Origin: JBBQVS01 sp038211295
GTDB taxonomy: Bacteria; Chloroflexota; Ktedonobacteria; Ktedonobacterales; Ktedonobacteraceae
Assembly: GCA_038211295.1 (NCBI GenBank)
Contig: JBBQVS010000078.1
Location: 1-18,408 of the forward strand
DNA: 18,408 nt
Direction of reading: 5' to 3'
Below are positions 13,317-18,408 of this stretch, one piece after another. The translations under genes and the position numbers were made by a program. Position 1 is the stretch's first letter. Each line of letters begins with the position of its first letter. The notes beneath the pieces are model-generated. The model was not told the origin of the DNA, searched no databases, and was given only the letters and a program-made list of their open reading frames with translations.

Positions 13317-16145
13317 CTAGGACTTCATCAGTCGGCGCAACACAGTTGGCAGAATGCCACCGTTCTCGTAATAGGTTACGTCAATCGGGCTATCCAATCG
13401 CGCAATCGTCTGAAAAGTGAAGGTTGAACCGTCGTCGCACGTAGCCTTGACGGTCACTTCCTGACGCGGCTTCAAGCCTTGCTCGATCCCCTCAATATCA
13501 TACGTTTCATGGCCCGTCAGGTTAAGCGTCTCTTTGCTCTCACCAGCCTTGAACTGTAGCGGCAGAATACCCATGCCAACAAGATTGCTGCGGTGAATAC
13601 GCTCAAAACTTTCGGCAATCGCGGCACGTACCCCCAGCAACAACGGCCCCTTCGCCGCCCAGTCGCGGGAACTGCCAGAGCCATATTCTTTGCCCGCCAG
13701 CACAATCAAAGGGACACCATCCTGCTGGTAGCGCACGGACGCATCATAAATGGTCATTGGCTCGCCTGTGGGCAGGTGAACAGTGTAATACCCCTCTTTT
13801 TCGGTCAGCTTGTTCCGCAGGCGAATGTTGCCAAACGTGCCGCGCACCATGACCTCATGATTGCCACGCCGCGCTCCATACGTGTTGAAGTCGCGCTTCT
13901 CCACGCCATGTTCCAGTAGATATTTACCCGCGGGGCTTGTCGGCGAGAAGTTGCCGGCAGGCGAGATGTGGTCAGTCGTGATCGAGTCATCAATCATAAC
14001 CAGCACTCGCGCCTGGTGAATGTCCTGCATTGGCTCGATTCTGTCCGAGATGTCATGGAAAAATGGCGGCTCCTGCACATACGTTGAGTTGGTATCCCAC
14101 TCGAACAACGCCCCCGTCGAGTTCGATAACGCTTGCCAGTGTTCATCACCGTCAAAGACATGCGCGTAGTTTTGCTCGAACATCTCCGGCGAGAGCGAAC
14201 TGGCAACCACGTCGCGTACCTCTTCCTGCGTAGGCCACAGGTCTTTCAGATAGACGCTATCACCGTTGATATCGGTGCCAACCGGGTCTTTTGTAAGGTC
14301 GATATCGACGGTTCCCGCGAGCGCATACGCGACCACAAGCGGCGGCGACGCGAGAAAACTTGCCCGTACCTGCGGATGAATGCGCCCCTCAAAGTTGCGA
14401 TTGCCACTCAAAACAGCGGCGACAATCAAGTCGTTCGCCTGCACAGCTTCCGCGACTGGCTCCGCCAGAGGGCCGCTATTGCCGATACACGTTGTACACC
14501 CATAGCCAACAAGATGAAAGCGCAACGCCTCAAGATACGACAGCAGTTCTGCGTTCTTGAGATAGTCCACAACCGCACGCGAACCCGGTGCCAGACTCGT
14601 CTTGACCGTCGGCTTGACCGACAATCCACGCTCTACCGCGTGCTTGGCGACCAGACCAGCCGCAACCATCACCGACGGATTGGACGTGTTGGTACAGCTT
14701 GTAATCGCAGCAATCGCGACGGAGCCGTTCGTCATATGCGATTGTGTGTCGCCCATCTCCACCAGTACGCTCTTGCCCAGGCCATTCTGGCCCTTGCCAC
14801 TGGCGACGGTGTTCAACTGCTTTTTCGCGGCCTCGTGCTGCACAACGGGATCAACGCCTCCATTTCTATCGCCCTCGCCCAGATAGCGGTTGACCGCATC
14901 CTCGGTGGTGACGTTCTCTTCCGCATCTTTGAAGCGGTCAGCATAGGCGGCGCGAAACACCTGGCTCATGTTCTGCATCGGCACGCGATCTTGAGGACGA
15001 CGTGGCCCCGCAAGGCTCGGCTCAATTGTAGCAAGGTCAAGTTCGAGCAGGTCGTCGAATTGTGGCTCCACCGAGTCATCGGTGCGGAACAGCCCCTGCG
15101 CCTTCGTGTAATCTTCAATCAACTCAACCAGTTTTGCGTCACGCCCAGTGTCGCGCAGGTAGCGCAATGTCTCGGCATCGACAGGAAAGAGCGTCGCAGT
15201 TGCGCCAAATTCAGGCGACATATTGGCAATGGTGGCGCGATCCGCGAGCGGCAGACGACTCAGGCCAGGGCCAGTAAACTCGACAAACTTGCCAACAACG
15301 CCGCGCTTACGCAGCAATTGCGTCACGGTCAACACAAGGTCTGTCGCGGTTGTACCCTCCGCCAACGCGCCTGTCAGATGCACGCCGATCACCTCTGGCG
15401 TGAGCAGATAGAGAGGTTGCCCAAGCAGAACCGCCTCGGCCTCGATACCACCCACACCCCAGCCCAACACGCCCAGCCCGTTAATCATAGTTGTGTGCGA
15501 ATCTGTACCAACTAGCGTATCAGGGTACACAATTGTTTCGCCATTTTCATCTTTAGCAAGAACAACATGCGCGAGATATTCAAGATTGACTTGATGCACA
15601 ATGCCCGTTCCCGGCGGCACCACGCGAAAATTATTGAAGGCTTGCTGCGCCCAGCGCAGCAGTGCGTAGCGTTCGCTGTTACGCTCGTACTCACGCTCAA
15701 CATTGCGCTCAAATGCGAGCGTGGAGCCAAAAGAGTCAACCTGTACCGAGTGGTCAATCACTAGATCGGCAGGGACAAGCGGATTGATCTTCTGTGGATC
15801 GCCACCCGTTCGCGCGACTGCCGAGCGCATCGCCGCGAGGTCCGCGACTGCTGGCACGCCGGTGAAGTCTTGTAGCAACACACGACCCGCCATAAACGGG
15901 TATTCGGCCTCGGCGGTTGCCGCATGTCCCGGCGTCCACTGCGCGAGGGCAAGCACGTCCTCGGCGGTCACTAGCTCGTTGCCCACGTTACGCAACAGGT
16001 TTTCCAGCACAATCCGAACCGTGTAGGGCAAGCGTTCCAGAGGCTGCACACCTTGCGCCACGAGTGCCGCGAGTCTGTAGTAGGTGACGTTGCCATAAGC
16101 ACCCTCAAGAGTCGAGCGTGCGCCAAATACGTCGTTGTACGCCAT
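13317..16145 (-). CDS. acnA: Aconitate hydratase A (AcnA/IRP1 family)
   Basis: Aconitase interconverts citrate and isocitrate in the TCA cycle, using a 4Fe-4S cluster. Three cluster ligands are visible: Cys484 in ITSCTNTSNPSV, and Cys550 and Cys553 in GYGCTTCIGNSGPL, with the same 66-residue spacing as in E. coli AcnA (435, 501, 504). Other family motifs are DHSVQVD, GTGIVHQVNLEY, GTDSHTTM-NGLGVLGWGVGGIEAE and GAKEYGSGSSRDWAAKGP-like sequence in the swivel domain. At 942 residues it is about 50 longer than E. coli AcnA, owing to an insertion near 400-455 also seen in actinobacterial enzymes. AAAGGA lies 12 nt before the ATG. It appears monocistronic, unrelated to phosphonate genes. Confidence 0.97.
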   Translation of the reverse strand: MAYNDVFGARSTLEGAYGNVTYYRLAALVAQGVQPLERLPYTVRIVLENLLRNVGNELVTAEDVLALAQWTPGHAATAEAEYPFMAGRVLLQDFTGVPAVADLAAMRSAVARTGGDPQKINPLVPADLVIDHSVQVDSFGSTLAFERNVEREYERNSERYALLRWAQQAFNNFRVVPPGTGIVHQVNLEYLAHVVLAKDENGETIVYPDTLVGTDSHTTMINGLGVLGWGVGGIEAEAVLLGQPLYLLTPEVIGVHLTGALAEGTTATDLVLTVTQLLRKRGVVGKFVEFTGPGLSRLPLADRATIANMSPEFGATATLFPVDAETLRYLRDTGRDAKLVELIEDYTKAQGLFRTDDSVEPQFDDLLELDLATIEPSLAGPRRPQDRVPMQNMSQVFRAAYADRFKDAEENVTTEDAVNRYLGEGDRNGGVDPVVQHEAAKKQLNTVASGKGQNGLGKSVLVEMGDTQSHMTNGSVAIAAITSCTNTSNPSVMVAAGLVAKHAVERGLSVKPTVKTSLAPGSRAVVDYLKNAELLSYLEALRFHLVGYGCTTCIGNSGPLAEPVAEAVQANDLIVAAVLSGNRNFEGRIHPQVRASFLASPPLVVAYALAGTVDIDLTKDPVGTDINGDSVYLKDLWPTQEEVRDVVASSLSPEMFEQNYAHVFDGDEHWQALSNSTGALFEWDTNSTYVQEPPFFHDISDRIEPMQDIHQARVLVMIDDSITTDHISPAGNFSPTSPAGKYLLEHGVEKRDFNTYGARRGNHEVMVRGTFGNIRLRNKLTEKEGYYTVHLPTGEPMTIYDASVRYQQDGVPLIVLAGKEYGSGSSRDWAAKGPLLLGVRAAIAESFERIHRSNLVGMGILPLQFKAGESKETLNLTGHETYDIEGIEQGLKPRQEVTVKATCDDGSTFTFQTIARLDSPIDVTYYENGGILPTVLRRLMKS

Positions 16146-16238
16146 GATATGTCAGTCCTTTGCTATGAAGTTGTCGAGTGTGGGAAAACGCTTCTTTCGT
16201 TTCCCTTACGCTGCTTCTGATGTTTTGTCTTCTCTTCA

Positions 16239-16268
16239 TTATATAACAGAACGGAGCGACGTGCGAAG
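16239..16268 (-). promoter_or_regulatory. Candidate acnA promoter
   Basis: On the minus strand a consensus TATAAT (16244-16239) is preceded at 18 bp by TTCGCA (16268-16263). The start site would be near 16232, leaving a leader of about 85 nt before the acnA ATG. Confidence 0.5.
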
Positions 16269-16393
16269 AAACGAATGCGGGCATCATCGGGCATCATAGT
16301 GTATTGTGCGTCTTTACTCGCTCTATTCACAATTTTATTGCAAATCGATTTTTTTGTATCTTCCCTCAACAACGAAAATATGTACCATGTGTA

Positions 16394-16423
16394 TTGACAA
16401 AGTAATGCTATTTTCGTTACAGT
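16394..16423 (+). promoter_or_regulatory. Candidate promoter of the zinc-ribbon TPR gene
   Basis: A perfect TTGACA (16394-16399) is followed after 18 bp by TACAGT (16418-16423), a sigma70-like pair. The leader to the ATG at 16494 would be about 65 nt. Confidence 0.55.
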
Positions 16424-16493
16424 AGATGCGACCAAACACTTGACGAATGCATGTTGAGCATGTGCAGGACAGGGAAGAGGAAGGCAAGGCATC

Positions 16494-18242
16494 ATGGGGC
16501 AATGTTTAAATAAAGAAGAGTGTGGCTTCCACAACCGTGAGAAGGCGCGTTTCTGCGCTCGTTGCGGCGTTCCGCTGGAAAAGTCGTTTCTACAGGGACG
16601 CTACGAGGTGCTCGCGCTTACAAGTAAAGAGCGCGGCGTCGTTACACTACAGGCGGTTGATCGGCACAACAACCAGCCAGTGACAGTACGCGCTCTTATT
16701 CCACGTGAGACAAACTCAGAGCAACGCGAGAATTTTCTACAAGACGCGGAGCTGGCGGTGGCCTTCTCCGCGAATGTGCAGGACACAAATAGTATCCGCG
16801 TCATTGACTATGGGCAAGATGGGCCGGTTGCTTTTCTGGTGAAATCTGAGCGTCCGCCAGACGGGGAGAGCGGAACATCGGCACGCCCCAACATCGTTGC
16901 CCGTGTAGGCGGTGACGTTTTTCAGCAACGCAACGCTGCGAGGATCACTCCCCTACCCGCCGTTCATGCCGACCTGCTTGGTGAGGATGAGGACGCCCTG
17001 ACACAGGTACGCATGGTTGTACCACTCACAAAAAAAGAGCCACGACCTGTGCAGAACATTCAACCTGTCTCTCTGCCACAACGCCCAACATCGGCACAAC
17101 CGCCGGACTGGTTAGCAGAGGGCAATCGTTTCTATGCGCTTGGACGCTATAAAGAGGCTCTGACGGCGTATGAGAAGGCGTCCGCCACCGATGCGGCCGC
17201 GATTGACGCGTGGAGCGGCAAGGCGATTGTCCTGTTTCATCTCGGTCACATAGAGGAAGCACTGGCAGCTTATGACCACACGCTTTCTCTACAACCAACA
17301 AGCCCCGAACTTTGGACTGCACGCGCAAGTGTGCTACATGAGTTGGCCCGTTACGACGAAGAAATGCAGTGCTACGAGCAGGCACTCAGCTTTGACCCGA
17401 ACTACGTCTACGCATGGAGTGAGCGCGGCATGGCTCTCGCGGAACAGGGCAAATCGGAGGAGGCACTGGTCGCTTTTGATCGTGCGCTCCTGCTAGACCC
17501 GCAGCAGAGCGTTGTCTGGCAGGCCATGAGCGACACGCTGTACAGCCTGCACCGCTATGATGAAGCACTCATCGCGATTGACCGCGCCCTGGAGTTGAGT
17601 ACTAGTAGCGCGTCCCTGTGGGAAACAAAGGGAAACATTCTACGCCGCATGAAACAACCGTTGCAGGCTCTCCCCATGCACGAACGTGCGACCCTGCTTG
17701 ACCCGAAAAGCGCAACGGCATGGTTTGACCGCGCCAACGACCTGCGCGACCTGCGTCGTTTCCCCGAAGCTCTTGCAATCTACGATCAAGCTCTAAGCCT
17801 TGACCCTTCACTAGCGGGAGCGTGGTATAATCGAGGAAACGTTCTGGCGGCACTCCATATGTATGAAGACGCGCTCGAATCATATGACCATGCTTTAGAA
17901 TATGACGATGGCTTAATTTCTGCCTGGTATAACAAGGGGAGCTTACTCCACGAACTCAAACGCCACGATGACGCGCTCTTCGCTTTTGACCGCGCTCTGG
18001 GCATTGATGTACACTATATAGCAGCATGGAATAATAAAGGACTGGCATTATTCGCGCTGGGACAGATGGATGAAGCGTTGGCGGCACTCGATCAAGCGAC
18101 CTCGTTCGCACCAGACGAGCCGGATGCCTGGTATAACAAGGCCGTTGTGCTGGAAAAACTGGGGAGGAAGCAAGAGGCACAAACGTGTCAGGAGTGGGCG
18201 CGTTCACTAGAGCAACAGACCCAACCACCCATTGAGGCATAA
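16494..18242 (+). CDS. Zinc-ribbon protein with degenerate kinase N-lobe and TPR array
   Basis: Predicted cytoplasmic scaffold or signalling protein of 582 residues. Residues 1-27 form a zinc ribbon with Cys4, Cys10, Cys21 and Cys24 (CX5C-X10-CX2C). Residues about 33-119 (LQGRYEVLAL through IRVIDYGQDGPVAFLVKS) resemble a Ser/Thr kinase N-lobe. There the catalytic-lysine position reads VTVRAL (Arg66), the glycine loop is missing and no C-lobe follows, so it cannot be an active kinase. After a low-complexity linker (about 120-203), roughly eleven TPRs run to the C terminus, with repeated AWYNKG patterns. No membrane segment is seen. GAAGAGGAAGG precedes the ATG. Partner and role are unknown; the TPRs suggest protein binding. 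A related gene begins 71 nt downstream. Confidence 0.88.
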   Translation: MGQCLNKEECGFHNREKARFCARCGVPLEKSFLQGRYEVLALTSKERGVVTLQAVDRHNNQPVTVRALIPRETNSEQRENFLQDAELAVAFSANVQDTNSIRVIDYGQDGPVAFLVKSERPPDGESGTSARPNIVARVGGDVFQQRNAARITPLPAVHADLLGEDEDALTQVRMVVPLTKKEPRPVQNIQPVSLPQRPTSAQPPDWLAEGNRFYALGRYKEALTAYEKASATDAAAIDAWSGKAIVLFHLGHIEEALAAYDHTLSLQPTSPELWTARASVLHELARYDEEMQCYEQALSFDPNYVYAWSERGMALAEQGKSEEALVAFDRALLLDPQQSVVWQAMSDTLYSLHRYDEALIAIDRALELSTSSASLWETKGNILRRMKQPLQALPMHERATLLDPKSATAWFDRANDLRDLRRFPEALAIYDQALSLDPSLAGAWYNRGNVLAALHMYEDALESYDHALEYDDGLISAWYNKGSLLHELKRHDDALFAFDRALGIDVHYIAAWNNKGLALFALGQMDEALAALDQATSFAPDEPDAWYNKAVVLEKLGRKQEAQTCQEWARSLEQQTQPPIEA

Positions 18243-18313
18243 AAAATGTTTGTACTACTTTCTGTATCACTATGTATTTAGAAGGGATTAGCCCCTATGA
18301 CTCGGAGGAGGGA

Positions 18314-18408
18314 ATGCGACGCTGCGCCGATCTTGTAGACTGCGGATATGACAATCGGGACAGCGATCTGTTTTGTCGAGCATGTGCATTACCGCTACTA
18401 AACACGTC
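18314..18408 (+). CDS. Zinc-ribbon protein, 5' part only (cut by the window edge)
   Basis: A frame opens at the ATG at 18314 and runs without a stop to the end of the window, 31 codons. It encodes MRRCADLVDCGYDN followed by DLFCRACALPLL. Cys4, Cys10, Cys21 and Cys24 occupy exactly the same positions as in the preceding zinc-ribbon TPR protein, so it is a paralogue at least in this domain. GGAGGAGGGA immediately upstream is a strong ribosome site. The 71-nt gap after the previous gene has no obvious terminator, so cotranscription is plausible. What follows the ribbon cannot be seen; a kinase or TPR region is likely by analogy. Confidence 0.8.
   Translation, partial: MRRCADLVDCGYDNRDSDLFCRACALPLLNT

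Larger units (their letters stand above)
16146..16493. other. Divergent promoter region between acnA and the zinc-ribbon TPR gene
   Basis: This 348-bp AT-rich stretch contains no gene. It holds one promoter candidate for each direction, a tandem pair of CGGGCATCAT units near 16279-16298, and AT-rich sequence (16320-16390) between the promoters. No strong operator-like palindrome was found. Confidence 0.7.

Noticed and set aside
14133..15515. Long open frame of 460 codons on the plus strand
   Set aside because: It is antisense to the aconitase gene, has no recognisable domains, and arises from the codon bias of acnA.
16494..18242. Annotating the zinc-ribbon TPR protein as an active Ser/Thr kinase
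   Set aside because: No HRD, DFG, catalytic lysine or C-lobe is present; only an N-lobe-like stretch remains.

Overview
The window looks like chromosomal DNA from a Ktedonobacteria-type member of the Chloroflexota. I infer this from the soluble Ser/Thr kinase fused to a long TPR array, the four-cysteine zinc-ribbon/TPR proteins beginning LQGRY after the ribbon, an actinobacterial-length aconitase A and moderate GC content. No rRNA gene is present to confirm it.

Layout. Positions 1-163 hold a tandem 43-bp repeat, a REP-like hairpin and a terminator-like stem. On the minus strand, 6253 down to 164 is a complete C-P lyase core operon in the order phnG-phnH-phnI-phnJ-phnK-phnL-phnM, with 4-16 nt gaps or ATGA overlaps. 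A 487-bp divergent control region (6254-6740) separates it from a plus-strand ABC importer operon: a Tat-type lipoprotein binding protein (6741-7925), two permeases (8011-9864) and an ATPase (9882-11006). The importer is of the Fe3+/polyamine/2-aminoethylphosphonate type rather than PhnCDE. The head-to-head layout suggests that it brings in the phosphonate that the C-P lyase breaks down. The control region carries four GTTRA units phased at 10-12 bp (Pho-box-like), two perfect palindromes and another inverted repeat. No phnF, phnN, phnO, phnP or phnCDE is present.

Positions 11007-11230 contain a second REP-like hairpin with the same loop and foot as the first but a compensatorily different stem, plus two perfect tandem 31-bp repeats. 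The two hairpins face each other across the whole phosphonate region. On the minus strand follow a Ser/Thr kinase with about ten TPRs (13172-11231), broken by a one-base insertion near 11819-11821, and a full-length aconitase A (16145-13317). On the plus strand are a zinc-ribbon protein with a degenerate kinase N-lobe and about eleven TPRs (16494-18242), and at the right edge the first 31 codons of another zinc-ribbon protein with identical cysteine spacing (18314 onward).

The strongest leads are the matched REP-like hairpins around the phosphonate cassette, the Pho-box-like array shared by lyase and importer, the zinc-ribbon insertion in PhnK, the frameshifted TPR kinase, and the kinase-N-lobe remnant in the zinc-ribbon TPR protein.
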